From Actinernus sp. WN-2022 (lineage: Eukaryota > Cnidaria > Anthozoa > Actiniaria > Actinernidae): a DNA stretch of 64,000 bases. Below the pieces are notes generated by a model that had not been told where the DNA came from, ran no database searches, and saw nothing but the letters and a program-made list of their open reading frames with translations. The stretch lies in contig JAOWCC010001634.1 of NCBI GenBank assembly GCA_030867875.1, forward strand, positions 54,783,352 through 54,847,351. The letters run 5' to 3'. Positions 9,452 through 21,011 of this stretch are shown piece by piece. Position 1 is the first letter of the stretch, and the number at the start of each line of letters is the position of its first letter. The translations under genes were made by a program, and so were the position numbers.

Positions 9452-11058
9452 TTAGCAAAATAGATACCAACCTACCCCAGCTACGGCTATTGTCAAAGCA
9501 GCTAAGTTAATTTCATGAGAGGTTGATGAGGGGTTATTTATTATCGGTTTGTTTATAATAGGTTTAACAGCTGTACTTACTATTGGTTTAATTTCATGTT
9601 GATCCTATATTATGTTTTATTCCTACTGGCTTCATTATTTTGTTTAATGAATCATTAACTCCAAAGGTCATATCACTAGTTGCTTTCAGTAATTTATTAT
9701 TATATCCTATTGCGCTCTCTGTGTTTATAATGAGATTAGATGGCATTAACCAAATTCCCGGGGCAATGGCTAAATCAAGTCTTAATTTTGCCTCTTGAAC
9801 GGCTAGTTGATATCGTTGTACGCTCTTTGATATACTCCCTTGATTATAGAACTTTCAAAAAGTTTCAGCATTTCCTCTTGAGTTTCAACAGCACTTCCCC
9901 CATTTCCAATAATACTCGATCTAACATTAACTTGAGCACCTAATACACAGTAAACAAAAGCCTCAACTGAACGATTTAATCTCCCCATTCCAGCTTTTAG
10001 TCAATCCACTATCTTTACTTGGAACAAACCAAGAATATTGTATACCTCCATGATCATCATTACGGATGAATGAAATAAGATTTCCTTTATTAACCATACC
10101 ACCCTCTTCTTAGAACGATTCTCCATCTGGACTGGGATACGTGTTTGCCTTAGTATCATATCTACGAATTACATGAACATTTTCATAACCCTCACCAGAA
10201 TAATAAAGAAATATATCACCTAAGCCATGATTGCGTCCTCCTTTCCAGCGAAAATCGGGATTGGTTGGAAGGCTAAATTCACTACGTAATCGTTGGAAAG
10301 CAACTTTACTGTACCTATTATTAGTTTGATTAAATATATGATCATCAGGTAATGGAACACCTAACTCATACAAGATTCTTCGTATGGTAAAGTAAACGTG
10401 AAACTTTAAAAACCCTTTGACTACAGGTGGAAAATGATCTTTCAAACTTATTCCACAACCGGAAGTTGAGCACCACACAGCAAAGTTTAATTGTTGCGGC
10501 CAATATCCATAGTCAGGTCCACTCAACCAATGTCTTTATTGTTTGGCAGATTTAAAAGTCACTGTTGTCTCTTTGAAAATGTTTCGCAACTTTACGTTGG
10601 GGAAACGTAGATCTTCATCTCTTTCAACGATGGTGCGATATCTAAAGCTGTTTGTGTAAAGGGAATTGCGGGAATTGGATACTGCTCTTTAGTAGGTAGT
10701 AAAGAATCTGGAAACTTTCGCATAGGGCCTAAGGCATGTTTCATAGTCTGATTATCAGCATTTGTTATATAATTAGGATTATCGATATACCGTTTATCAC
10801 CACACACACTATGATCCATATCAACACCTTTGAAAAATACGTTATAATAAATACTACCATTTTCTTCAGTAGATTCCTTATAGAATTTACTCAGATCCGC
10901 GTTAGGGTAATGACGTTTTTTTTTTTTTTTTGTAAATACGTACTGAAACTAATCTTGGGATTAGTTTTCTCAAAGTCTTTTATAGCTAAAGTCAAGTCAG
11001 CATCACTTATTTTCACGTTAGGATTAAGCTTGCGGTAAAGTTCTTTATCAGACTCCAT
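9452..11058 (-). pseudogene. Polinton structural-type protein with C-terminal hydrophobic tail
   Basis: The start ATG is at 11058. The frame is readable in pieces (11058-10590, 10526-10110, 9988-9803 and on to a stop at 9452) with stops and frameshifts between, so about 535 residues originally. Visible blocks are DADLTLAIKDFEKTNP, WPQQLNFAVWCSTSGCG and FRWKGGRNHGLGDIF. The C-terminal end, AALTIAVAGVGWYLF, is a membrane-type segment preceded by an Ile/Pro/Ser-rich linker. The size and its place among Polinton late genes suggest a virion or capsid-associated protein. I cannot identify the fold from sequence, so a capsid role is a guess. Confidence 0.55.
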
Positions 11059-11178
11059 TATATTGTATTATATATAATATATTTTTATTTGATTTTGATC
11101 AATATTTTTCTTTATCATATCTAAGTTTATAAATGAATCCACCATAAGGTGTTACGTCATAAGAAAAAGTTATTTCTC

Positions 11179-11457
11179 TCATCTTGTGAGTTGTTTTAGG
11201 AATTCTTGTTTTACTTCTTCCCGCATTTTTTGAATGTCTAAATTTTTGTTTGGTTCCTCTTGTGTATCCTCTTTACGTATTAATGGTGTAGTATCATAAC
11301 TATCCCAAAACGATGTTTCATCTGTAGATTGATGATGAGGAAAAGGATTTGTTGTACTAGTTGTTGTCATATGAATCATTTCATTACCATCATCATCACC
11401 ATGATCAATATCATGATCAAAAGGATTTCTAGTATCAGTATCTGGGTCAATATCCAT
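11179..11457 (-). CDS. small acidic protein, Polinton-associated
   Basis: An intact 92-residue frame starting at 11457. The N-terminal half is rich in Asp/His (DIDPDTD, DHDIDHGDDDGNE) and Thr, the C-terminal 30 residues are charged and helical (IQKMREEVKQEFLKQL). It lies in a row of five small - strand genes between the two structural-type genes. No known function is recognised. It is one of the few genes of the element with no visible break. Confidence 0.5.
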   Translation of the reverse strand: MDIDPDTDTRNPFDHDIDHGDDDGNEMIHMTTTSTTNPFPHHQSTDETSFWDSYDTTPLIRKEDTQEEPNKNLDIQKMREEVKQEFLKQLTR

Positions 11458-11505
11458 TTTATATTATAATTTATAATATAAGATAGCTTTTATGTGATTT
11501 AAAAA

Positions 11506-11919
11506 TAACTAGATAAATTTCGTAGCTATATATGTTATAGCTAAAATACCACCACCAACATATATCATTTCATATTGTTTCTGTTTATTACTTGGTTTAT
11601 ACTAATCAGAAAATTGTGGTTCATTCGAATTAAAATATGGATGCGTTTGAGCATATAATCTGAAAGCATCATCAACCTCTTTATCGTTATCATCAGCACG
11701 AATTTTATTTTGATATTTTTCTGATAACCAATCTTATTATTCTTGTCTTTTTTTCTGCCATTCACCAATATCGTGTTGATATTTTTCTAAAGCTTTATCG
11801 TGTCTGATTCGTTCTTCATCTGAGTCGTTACCAGAGAGATATTTTGCAAGATATAATCCTCCTACGAATGTTGTTGCATTCACAATAGCTCCACCAATCA
11901 TTAAAGCTATAGTTGCCAT
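11506..11919 (-). pseudogene. small two-membrane-segment protein (in-frame stops)
   Basis: Starts at 11919 with IALMIGGAIVNATTFVGGLYL, a membrane segment, then a charged helical middle (RHDKALEKYQHDIGEWQKK). Two consecutive stops near 11737 and a further stop near 11600 interrupt the same frame, which otherwise runs on to MIYVGGGILAITYIATKFI, a second membrane segment, and a stop near 11506. Originally about 137 residues. Probably a virion membrane or assembly protein of the Polinton; that is inference from context. Confidence 0.55.
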
Positions 11920-11952
11920 TTATATATTATGTATTACATCTTTTATTTTAAA

Positions 11953-12167
11953 GTGATTTTGGAATTATTTTTTTATCTTCAAGATAATCTTTCAAATACA
12001 TACTTCCGGCTAACACTAAAACCCCATTTACCATAACTTGTGATGCTTAATGAGGGATCGTTTATAAATGAATCATTCACCTTTTTACCGATATAACCAA
12101 CGCCAGCTGAAAGTCCAACAAGAATCGATGCATCTGTAACTGTTTTAACTAGTTTGTTTTCTGACAT
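11953..12167 (-). pseudogene. small membrane protein (one frameshift)
   Basis: Starts at 12167; residues about 8-28 (TVTDASILVGLSAGVGYIGK) look membrane-associated. Near 12020 the frame shifts, and the sequence resumes with VLAGSMYLKDYLEDKK to a stop near 11953. About 72 residues in all. It sits between two other short membrane-protein genes in the same direction. Confidence 0.5.
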
Positions 12168-12204
12168 ATAATGTTATGTTATATATCATACCTTTAAATC
12201 AATA

Positions 12205-12593
12205 TTATTCCATACCTATTATTCTAGGAACTGGAATTTTTGATTTTGTGGGAGATTTACGTTCTAACGATGGAATAATTTCTGTTTGTGATACATTATC
12301 TTCAGTGATGTTTTTATTAGTAGAAGTATTATTTTTCTTCCACATAAAATATAAATCTATAGCAGTTAATCCTATTCCAACTAATGATAATGCAGTTGTT
12401 ATAGATATATCCGGCATCCATGATTTAGTTGTTTCTTCATTAGTTTCTTCATGATTAGTTTCAAGAGCTTTCTTTGCTTTTTTATGATACTCTGCCAACC
12501 TTTTTCCTGCTGCAGCCTTTTTAGGGTCTTTTGTTTTGTAATTGTTTCCTTGTTTTCTGGTTCTTTAGTAATTTGTTCAATATCGTCCGACAT
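12205..12593 (-). pseudogene. small basic protein with one membrane segment (frameshifted)
   Basis: The N-terminal frame starts at 12593 (MSDDIEQITKEPENKETI). A frameshift near 12510 leads to LAEYHKKAKKALE, Glu/Thr-rich spacer, membrane segment ITTALSLVGIGLTAIDLYFMW and a Lys/Pro-rich tail ending at 12205. About 130 residues. A Lys-rich segment before a single membrane span is seen in Polinton small proteins, but no precise function is known to me. Confidence 0.5.
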
Positions 12594-12654
12594 ATTATAA
12601 TAGAATATATTAATGAATGTTTAGATGAATTCTAATAATAAAGAATATTGTTAG

Positions 12655-12770
12655 AAGTCTGCTCAAGAGATGCTCAAGAGGTGCTCAAGAGGTGCTCAAG
12701 AGTCTGCTCAAGAGTCTGCTCAAGAGATGCTCAACAAAATTCAAGAGTGCTCAAGAGATTGTTCAACAGT
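12655..12770. repeat. TGCTCAAGAG minisatellite
   Basis: About nine imperfect copies of a 10- to 13-bp unit, TGCTCAAGAG(A/G), lie over the 3-prime end of the small gene at 12741-12920. They appear to have grown out of its Gln/Leu/Glu codons. Confidence 0.75.
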
Positions 12771-12920
12771 TTGTTGAATCTGAGCATGAAAATTATTATT
12801 AACAGTTTCTTGAATCTTAACATGTTTTGCTATTTGAATTAAACCACTTGCTAGAGCAACCATTCTTCCACCTTTTATAACAATATATCCGGCTATGTTA
12901 TTCAGTTCTTGTTTGACCAT
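12741..12920 (-). CDS. 59-residue Polinton small protein ending in Glu/Gln repeat
   Basis: ATG at 12920, stop at 12741. The sequence begins MVKQELNNIAGYIVIKGGRM, with a weakly hydrophobic middle, and ends QQTVEQSLEHS. Beyond the stop, the minisatellite continues to encode SLEQTLEQ-type units in shifted frames, so the original protein was probably longer and its tail repeat expanded. It is the neighbour of the genes at 12593 and 13322. Function unknown. Confidence 0.45.
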   Translation of the reverse strand: MVKQELNNIAGYIVIKGGRMVALASGLIQIAKHVKIQETVNNNFHAQIQQTVEQSLEHS

Positions 12921-13322
12921 TTAATTTTTTTGTAGATCTTCGCAAAGCTCTTTTTTATCATCAATAGGGATTACATAAGAAACTATTTCTGTAGCAGTTT
13001 CAATAGCTGTATCCACTAAACCATTCGTAACATTATTTACCATAACAATTTGGTATCTATTATGATATTTTTCAACATCTTTGGATGATAATTTGTTAAC
13101 ATCACCTAAACTCATATTTACCCCAATAAACTGATTAATAGTTCCCAATACAGCTATAATTGATAAAGATTATCTTTTCTCTTCAATATCTGTTTTATTA
13201 TAGTTAGTAGAAACTGATTTTGACTTTACTTTAGTTGGTTTGTTTTCTTCAATACTTTTTTCATTGTTAGAATCTTCAATTTGATTATCATCGTTTAAAT
13301 ATTGATCAACAATTGACGACAT
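12921..13322 (-). pseudogene. Polinton small protein (one in-frame stop)
   Basis: Starts at 13322 with an acidic/Asn-rich N-terminus (DQYLNDDNQIEDSNNEKSI), then one TAA near 13167. The same frame continues IIAVLGTINQFIGVNMSLG, KYHNRYQIVMVNNVTNG and ends YVIPIDDKKELCEDLQKN at 12921. About 133 residues. The second half has a weak hydrophobic segment. It abuts the ATPase gene (13343) and overlaps nothing. Function unknown; transcription with its neighbours is likely from spacing. Confidence 0.5.
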
Positions 13323-13342
13323 TTTTATTATAATTATAAGTA

Positions 13343-13932
13343 TCAACTATTATTTAAATCATTTGCATTTGGTATCTCAAGATAACACTGAAATGGATAT
13401 CGTAAACAAAAACAAATCCTAGAATATTATATCTCCTCCACATTCATCAAATATAGTTTTTGTTGTTATCTGATTTGGATTATGAAATGAAATTACACAT
13501 GCTACATTTTCACAAAATGGCTTAGCAATCGAGGTTAATTGTTGAGTTAACACCCAGACTGATATTCCAGTATGACGTCCAGAAAATCCTAGTTTGATGA
13601 ATTCATTTGATCGTTGTTTCAGATCTTTAGAAAAAGCACAATCGTCTAAGATAATTAATGTATTTGAATCTGAAAACAGTTGTTGACAACATAACAACAA
13701 ATCATTAATCTTATCTATATTATCTGCATCTGGTAATAATCAACCTTGGATCATCCTTACCAAATCCATGATAAGTCTCATTTTCCACATATGTAGGGCA
13801 TATCAATACTATATATTCAAACACATAACGAAATGGGCCTCTTAGCTGATCAATTAAATATTTTGTTTTTCCACAATTTGTAGGACCTGTGATAATACAG
13901 TGAAAAGGTGTCTTATCATTCAATTCTTCCAT
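13343..13932 (-). pseudogene. A32-like genome-packaging ATPase (FtsK/HerA superfamily), frameshifted
   Basis: ATG at 13932. Walker A is ITGPTNCGKTKYL near the N-terminus; Walker B is TLIILDDCAF about 75 residues later, followed by FSGRHTGISVWVLTQQ, the sensor region of this family. Frameshifts lie near 13722 and 13430, and the frame after the second ends at 13343 with an LRYP-type C-terminus. Original length about 195 residues, slightly short for the family. These ATPases pump DNA into the virion of Polintons, adintoviruses and poxviruses. The catalytic motifs survive but the gene is broken. Confidence 0.85.
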
Positions 13933-13970
13933 TATATATAAATATATACTAATCAAAACTTTAATACATT

Positions 13971-15185
13971 ATTGAGCGTAAATTAGAATTCATAACATCC
14001 ATCAAAGCATCTGCTATAACATATATAAAACATGTTATATTCCCTGAACCACCAACTTTTCTTTTAATCTCTACTTTAACTCCATCTTTTGTATTGTTCA
14101 GCAGTGGCCCATTTCCGTGAATATCATTATCTGCATATATTCTTAAATCAGCTTAAGAATATTTTTGTGAAATAGAATCACTGGAACCTACACGTTTTAA
14201 AATAGAATCCCAAAAATCAGTAGGTACCATCCCTTTCGAATAGAGACGGTTTGGCATCCATCAGTATTGATATTAACAGAAATTATATTAGGATTAACGA
14301 ATTTTTCACTATCTCTTGCCCCTGCAACATACATGTATGTCTCCGTAAATAAACACAATATACCACTCATTGATCTCCTTGGAATATTCACATGCTCATT
14401 GATAACACTATCGTTCAGTTTTGATATCGTAAAAGTCTTATGAAGATGAACATTTTCATAATAGAAACCTTTACCAACTTGATAGGTAGATTGGGCTTCA
14501 CGAGCTAAATATTCGCTTGATATACATTGGTACTCCAGTTCTAGATTACTCATACTGTATACATATGGTTTCGTATTATCAGATGTTACTACGACATCTT
14601 TTGATTCTGGAAGTGTTATCTTAAATGTTAATACATGAGGTAAGGCTTTTGGATAGAAAACACCATGATTATCAATAATTGAATCATTGATTGGTATTCT
14701 ATACTTTGTTCCATGTATTGCTGCAAGTGCTACTTCTTTAGTATCTGTGCTAACTTTATCTCCAGCATTTGTTCTGAAGAGATACCCTGTTTTAATCGAT
14801 TCTCACGTTCTTCCTTTGATAAGAATAAATCATGATATGTTTTAAATAGATCATATCGTTGAGTATCTTGTAGGGTCTCTCCTCCAAATAAAACTATCTT
14901 ACGTGTATTTAAATTTTGACCTATATTATTTACAAGAGTATTATTCGCATGTCCTCCTGAAGCCAGACTGATGGTGCTTATTAAACCAATGCTTCCTGGA
15001 ACAATTACAACATTATCTGATAACTTAGGTGTGTTTATATATAAAGTTTCTCCCGGGCTTGCGGAAGATGGGTTCATAGTTATTCGATTCAAACAATTTT
15101 CTGCTTTTAAACCAAATGGTTGTTTGTAGGCTCGATTGACATCTAACTTTTCTGAAATAGATTGTTCTGATATAATATTATAAAG
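13971..15185 (-). pseudogene. Polinton major structural (capsid-candidate) protein, N-terminus lost
   Basis: The frame is readable from about 15185 to a stop at 13971, roughly 400 residues, with stops or shifts near 14735, 14240 and 14155. Blocks: SSASPGETLYINTPKLSDNV, a Gly/Ser/Asn-rich stretch, LFLSKEERENRLKQGI, IDNHGVFYPKALPHVL and IPRRSMSGILCLFTET. The many beta-strand-like stretches, the size and the gene order next to the ATPase fit the Polinton major capsid protein, but I have not verified the fold. No ATG is seen at the 5-prime side, where the divergent integrase begins, so the N-terminus is deleted. Confidence 0.6.
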
Positions 15186-15207
15186 AATTAACTAGTTTTA
15201 CCTTTAT

Positions 15208-16152
15208 ATGAATAAGAAACTTTCGAGGATCTATTATTCAACTAATGGTTATTGGAAAGGTTATTCTGCTGTTTCTAAATTAGCAAATGCTGCTAATGTT
15301 AGTGAAGATTTTAGAATTGGCTTGAGAAACAAGCGATTTGGCAGATTTATTTACCTCCACCAAAATATATTCCCAGACCACATTGGAATATTTCCCTACC
15401 TAATGAAATTCATCAAGCAGATTTACTATTCTTACCACATGATACTGTGAAAAGAAGAACTTACAAATACGCTTTAGACGTTGTCGATATAGCTTCTAGA
15501 TATGTTGAACCCTTGACGTCTAAGTATTCAACAGAAATATCAAAAGCTTTTACTAAAGTTTATTATAGAAAATTAAAATGGCCTAAAACATTGATGGTCG
15601 ATCCCGGAAAAGAATTTATGGGAGAAATGAACAAACATAATATTAAAATTCAAAGAAGTGATGCTGGTAATCATAGAGCACAATCGTTAGTTGAAAGAGC
15701 TAATAGAACTATTTCTGAAAAATTATTCAGTCATCAATATGCTAAGGAAATGGTTATGGAAAATGAAAGATCTAGAGAATGGGTTCAAATATTACCTGGT
15801 GTTCTGAAAGCCATCAATAGTGAAATTAAAAGAATTACTGGAAAGACACCTACCAATAAGCTCTCAAAAAGTTGAAAATAAAGAAAAAGAGTACAAAAGA
15901 TTAGATGAAAAAGTATTACCATCACTTGTGAAAGTAAGGTATTTATATGCTCAAGGACAGCTTGAAGGTGGTGAAAAACGTAGAGCTACTGACCCCATAT
16001 GGAGTTTGGAAATGTATTACATTTTATGCAGTATTATTTCTCCGAATCAACCTGTGTCGTACTATCTGTCTGAAGGAGCTGAGAAGAATTGAGAAGAATT
16101 GCAGATTGTGCCTTATGGTATAGAATTACCACCTGATAGTATTTTAAAATAA
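15208..16152 (+). pseudogene. Polinton integrase (retroviral-type, rve/DDE), frameshifted
   Basis: ATG at 15208. The N-terminal part has frameshifts near 15310 and 15440. The catalytic core lies at 15447-15875 with D in ALDVVDIASRYV, D in MVDPGKEFMG and E in QSLVERANRT, so all three DDE residues are kept. After TGKTPTN (15860) the frame shifts and part of the sequence is deleted. The C-terminal region continues DEKVLPSLVKVRYLYAQGQL to PPDSILK and a stop at 16152, with one stop near 16090. It joins element ends to host DNA. It converges with the polymerase gene (stop at 16414) and diverges from the capsid-candidate. Confidence 0.88.
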
Positions 16153-16159
16153 TCTTCTT

Positions 16160-16413
16160 TTTTTTTGGAAACTATATTTAATATTTATTTTTGGATATTA
16201 TATTTGAGAAACCATCCCCTAATATATTTTTGGGGATATTATATTTGAAAACTATCCCCTAATATTTTATTTTTGGATACTATATTTGATTTTTTTTTTC
16301 GATACTATTTTTGGAAACCATCTACATGTATACTATATTTTTTTTAAATTTTTTTTGTTTTTTATTTTTAAATTTTTAAATTTTGTTTTTATTCCTTATT
16401 CCTTATTCCTTAT
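16160..16413. repeat. AT-rich spacer with short repeats between convergent genes
   Basis: About 250 bp of T/A runs with repeated GGAAACYATCCCCTAATAT-like units (16205-16330) and TTATTCC triplication (16390-16410). It separates the ends of the integrase and polymerase genes and may hold their polyadenylation signals. No gene. Confidence 0.6.
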
Positions 16414-17296
16414 TATATTTTTACATCTATATCTTTATAACCATATGCATTTGTATGAAATCCATCATCTAGAATATTTCGTTTATCGTCTTCTCTAGAA
16501 AGTGCTACTTTGTTAATCTCCTCTGTATAAATATCATGTAAATGAATTCTGATTACATTCACCTTTCTCATCTGAGTCTCCCATTAAATAAACATTTTTT
16601 ATAATCATTGAATTTAATATCATTTTTAACTACTCCTTTTTAAATACCCTACATCTCTTTTCATCCTTCTCGTCAATTCTATACGAATACAACTTTGCTC
16701 TTAATCCTACGAATTCAGTGATCTGTTGCCCACCAGTCTCATCTTTAAACATTCCTATAACCTTCTTATTTACACCTGTTTCTATATTTGATGGGTGGTC
16801 TTTAGGATAATTATTTGTGTCAAATTTTAATCTAACATCTTCATTTATATCTTCATAAAAATCTTCTGTTTCTATTTCCTACATTAATGAATCCGTACTG
16901 TAAATAGCAGTTCGCCTTTTTCATTATATTTTTGTTTGATATAATTATAATGAAAGTCATACATTATCGTTTTACTAAGATCTAAGATAGACATACCTAG
17001 ATATATAGGTTTATCGAATACTATTTTTATTATTTTCATATGTATAGCTGCTAAGTTTTCAGAGAATATGGTTCGATTTTGATAGTTTGGTTTGGATACC
17101 AACTTTTTTGCTCTCTTCTCAGAGGTAACAAGTTGAATATCAACGAGTTTTCCCAAATACCGAGTTATTCATCAGTTTGAAGAAATCTTTTTCAAATTCG
17201 TTTTTTGCATTTGTCCGTAGTTTCGAATTTAGATCTATATATGGTTTTATCCAATCACTTTCACTAAAGGTTATACCTCTATGAATTTTTGTAATT

Positions 17297-17621
17297 GACC
17301 TATATCACTATGACGTCATATCAAAACAATCTATTGTTTAAACGCTAAGGATCACGGTCGTGGGAGGGGAACAAAACAGGGACAAAACAGCAACAACACA
17401 AAGGAAATCGCTATCAAATGCATTTTGAAGAACGTAGAATAGCGGTAACAGCCACCAAATACGGTAAATATTGTGGGATAAGCATTGATACAGCTGATAT
17501 CTGGAAACCAGACAATTCGAAGTTAAATTTTCCTCAGCAGAGCAGATTTAGTTCAAAATTCTATTGTTCAAGTCGATTCTGTTCCCCTCATAAACAAGCC
17601 GTGACGTCATAATGATATAGG
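17297..17621. mobile_element. 325-bp MITE with GTAATT target duplication
   Basis: The ends CCTATATCAYTATGACGTCA are inverted copies (17299-17318 and 17602-17621). GTAATT occurs on both sides (17291-17296, 17622-17627). The two flanks are adjacent pieces of the polymerase frame, so this is a clean insertion. No coding; a 6-bp duplication does not by itself fix the superfamily. Confidence 0.75.
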
Positions 17622-17654
17622 GTAATTTTCAACACTAAATTCTCATCAACAACA

Positions 17655-20600
17655 ACAAACTTTATTCACACCAAATTGCAACATTACAATGAATAATAAC
17701 ATAAGTGCAGTACAAGTGTCAGGTAGCCCGAAATGATAAAATATCAATCTAGTCAGGGCTACCTTTAAAAAAAGAAAATTAAATAGTTACGGTGGTTAAG
17801 CTAGATACACACACAACACATACATGTATACACACACACATAAATATAAAAGGGAAAGACTCTTAGTATATATAATTGATCAAATTCCATAAAAAAAAAG
17901 GAAAAAAAGAATTAGTATTTTGATAGAAACTCCTGCTTTAGATTTTTGCTGAAACATTTATGTGTTGATAGTTGCTTTAAATCACCTTTAATTTGGTTCC
18001 AAATCTGTACACTAGTATATCTTATTCTAAATTTCCCATAATTTGTTCTAATTGTAGGTGCATAGTATGCTGCTTTGGAAGCCAAACGAGTATTATAATG
18101 GTGAACATTAGTGACGTGTATAAAGAAATTATCAAAAGATGAGGGGAGATCATTATAAGATAAGATAGATAAGATATTTATTTCAACTCGGGGGGTTGAG
18201 GCTTGTTAAACCTCTAGCAAGTACATGCTAATTAGCCGAGACTATCTACTTACAGCTAGTACATAAATTGAAATCTTATATACAATTACATATGAGTACA
18301 TTATATTAACCATAACTAGTATTAATTACAAGTGGACTATATAAATATATATATATATGTATCGGTAAAAGTTAAACCAATATGGAATTTTAAATCAGAG
18401 AATTTCAGTATGCCAAGATCTTTAAACAAGAGATTAGTATGAGCATTAAAAGAGGAAAAGGTCATTATACGTAGTGCTTTTTTTTGTAAAATAACAAGGG
18501 GTTTAAGAGAGGTCTGATAAGTACTACCCCAAGCCAATAGACCATACGTAAAAAAGGGATACACAAGTGAATAATAAATTTTAACTAAGGTGTCAAGGGG
18601 TACAAAATGCCTAAGCTTAGATAGAATTCCATTTCCTTCAGATACTTTTTTTGATACATTTTGGATTTGATATTTCCAATTAAGATTAGCATCTATTAAG
18701 ATACCAAGGTATTTAATATAAGGCTTGCAACATAAAGTCTTCCTATTTATGACAATATTTATAGGGTATACTTTCTTTTGTGATGGATGAAAAATAACAT
18801 AATTAGATTTATCAATATTTAAAGATAACTTATTGGTAGCTAACCAGTCCTTAATTTTCTCCAATTCAACATTTGTGGTAGATTCAAGTTGATCTAAGTT
18901 CTTATTTGCTAAAAATAAATTTGAATCATCTGCAAATAAATGAAAGTTAAATACACTGGAAAGTAAGGAAAATCATTAATATAAATTTAAAAAAGTAAAG
19001 GTCCCAGTACTGATCCTTGAGGGACACCACATGGGACAGGCTTTAGGTCAGAAGATACATTACCAATGGATACAAACTGTTTTCTATTAGATAAATATGA
19101 ATAAAACCAAGAATTTGGAATACGTCTTACACCATAAAAATTAAGTTTTTGGATCAGAATATTATGATTGACGGTATCAAAAGCTTTACTAAAGTCTAAG
19201 AAAATATCACAGGCAAATTCCCCATCTTCAATAGCACATTGGATTTTATCAATTATCAGTAAGATAGCATGTATTGTGGAGTGTTTTGGGCGAAAACCAA
19301 ATTGTGAATTAGATAAAACTTGATGTTTTTCAAGAAAATCCCAAAGGCGATTATACATAAGCATTTCAAGAAGTTTATTAAAAATTGAAAGAAGTGATAT
19401 GGGTCTAAAATTATTCATGATAGTTCTTTCACCATTTTTAAACACTGGAATTACCCTTGCTATTTTAAAAGAGTCTGGTACAGTGCCTGTGGAAAAAGAT
19501 AAATTAAATATTATCTCAAGGGGTTTTGATATTAGATCCCTTAGGAGCTTCATAATTGAAACTGGAATACTAGAGGGCCCAGCTGCTTTGTTAGTAGAAA
19601 GCTTATCAATTTCTAATGCAATTTCCTCTGATGTTCAGGGAAAAAGAAAAAACTTTCCTTAACTGGAGTTTTCATGTAACTAAGTGGAGAAATATTGGAG
19701 GATTTAATGGAATTAGCTAAATTCTTACCTATATTGGAGAAAAAGGCATTAAATGAATTAGCAATAGCTAATGGATCAGTTATTGCATTGTTCTTCACAA
19801 ATATTTTAGAGGGAATAAATGTTGAGGTATTCTTAGTTGATATAATTTGTTTGATATTTTTGGTACAACTTTTTCTCTTTACGAGATAACTTTCTCAAAG
19901 GAGCATGTTTATCAAGAATTTCACTAGTTTTTGCATGGAATATTGTAAAAAGATCATCAGGCGAACACGATTCAGTCGGAAATAGATTTGTAAAGTCAAC
20001 CTTAGTATAATCCTCAATCAAGTTTGATGAATCCAATTTAGAATAATCTCTTTTGTAGATAACACTCTTATTAATACAAGGATAAACCTTATCAATAACT
20101 GATGACAAAGTTTGGAAGGTGATCAGAAAGATCAGAAATAATATTTCCACTAACAGTAAAATGATCTAAAGAGTTAAAGAAAATATTATCTATCAATGTG
20201 GCTGAATGATGGGTTATTCTTGTAGGTTTGATGATTAGGGGTTGAAAAGAATAAGAGCTGAGCGTGTTAATATAATCTTGTGTTAAGGGATGAGAATCAC
20301 AATTAATCAAATTAATGTTAAAGTCACCCATTATAATACAATATTTGTTTTGTTTGGAGACATCATCAAGAGTTTTATGAAAATCATTGAGGAAAATGTC
20401 TAAAGATGAATTAGGATGCCTATAAAATACTGAAATAAGAATATTCTTTCCTTTTTTGTTTTCAATTTCAATCCAGATTGATTCGTATTCATTTGTGCAA
20501 GTACTTAAATCATCTCTTAGATTATACTTGATATTATTCCTGACATACATTCCAACACCACCAGAGCATGAATTACTAGGCTGTGAAATAAAGGAATAAC

Positions 20601-20988
20601 CATTTAAATTTGTATTAGAGCTATAATGTTTTCCTTTTTGGAATTTTGTTTCTGACAAACCTATGATGGAAAAGGTAAACTTTAACTCTGCTAACATATT
20701 TACAAGACTATCGAAATTAGCTTGAAGACTTCGAATATTGCAATGTATGGCAGAAAAACTATTTATTGAGCAATTCTGAATATCTGAATTGGCATGAAAT
20801 TGATGTGGAGAATAATATTTAAAGTTAGCTATTGTAGGAAACTGAGAATCCATATCAAAATCAGCTAGATAAGGTATAGATTCAATAGAAGATAATAGAT
20901 CATGACATGGCAGTGAACTAAGTAATGCTTCTGAAATAGAATCAGAACAAAGACAAGTTGTATTCAAGTTATAGGATAATTCAAGCAA
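17655..20988 (-). pseudogene. LINE ORF2: AP-like endonuclease and reverse transcriptase
   Basis: From 20988: endonuclease with IHCNIRSL, LSETKF, GGVGMYVRNN, IMGDFNINLI and LSDHLP (EEP fold catalytic motifs). Frameshifts near 20100, 19840 and 19630 follow. Reverse transcriptase (19553-18987) has FRPISLLSIFNKLLE, FLDFSKAFDTVNH (motif A) and CGVPQGSVLGPLLF; the FADD box is near 18930 after a shift. The thumb/C-terminal part runs 18864-18366, then past the small insertion to about 17950, with the YNTR motif. It nicks DNA and primes reverse transcription at the target. At least five frameshifts make it dead. Confidence 0.82.
18157..18365 (-). mobile_element. LINE 3-prime end inserted in the LINE
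   Basis: A GATAA-type tail (18157-18180 on +) followed by about 180 bp with no match to the host LINE separates two halves of the ORF2 C-terminal region (FHIGL on one side, NDLPSSFDNFF on the other). Interpreted as a short 5-prime-truncated insertion of another LINE. Boundaries are approximate. Confidence 0.5.
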
Positions 20989-21011
20989 TTCGCTTATGCT
21001 TAAAGAATTAA

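Noticed and set aside
15820..16092. Separate 90-residue gene after the integrase
   Set aside because: It reads as the frameshifted C-terminal part of the integrase gene.
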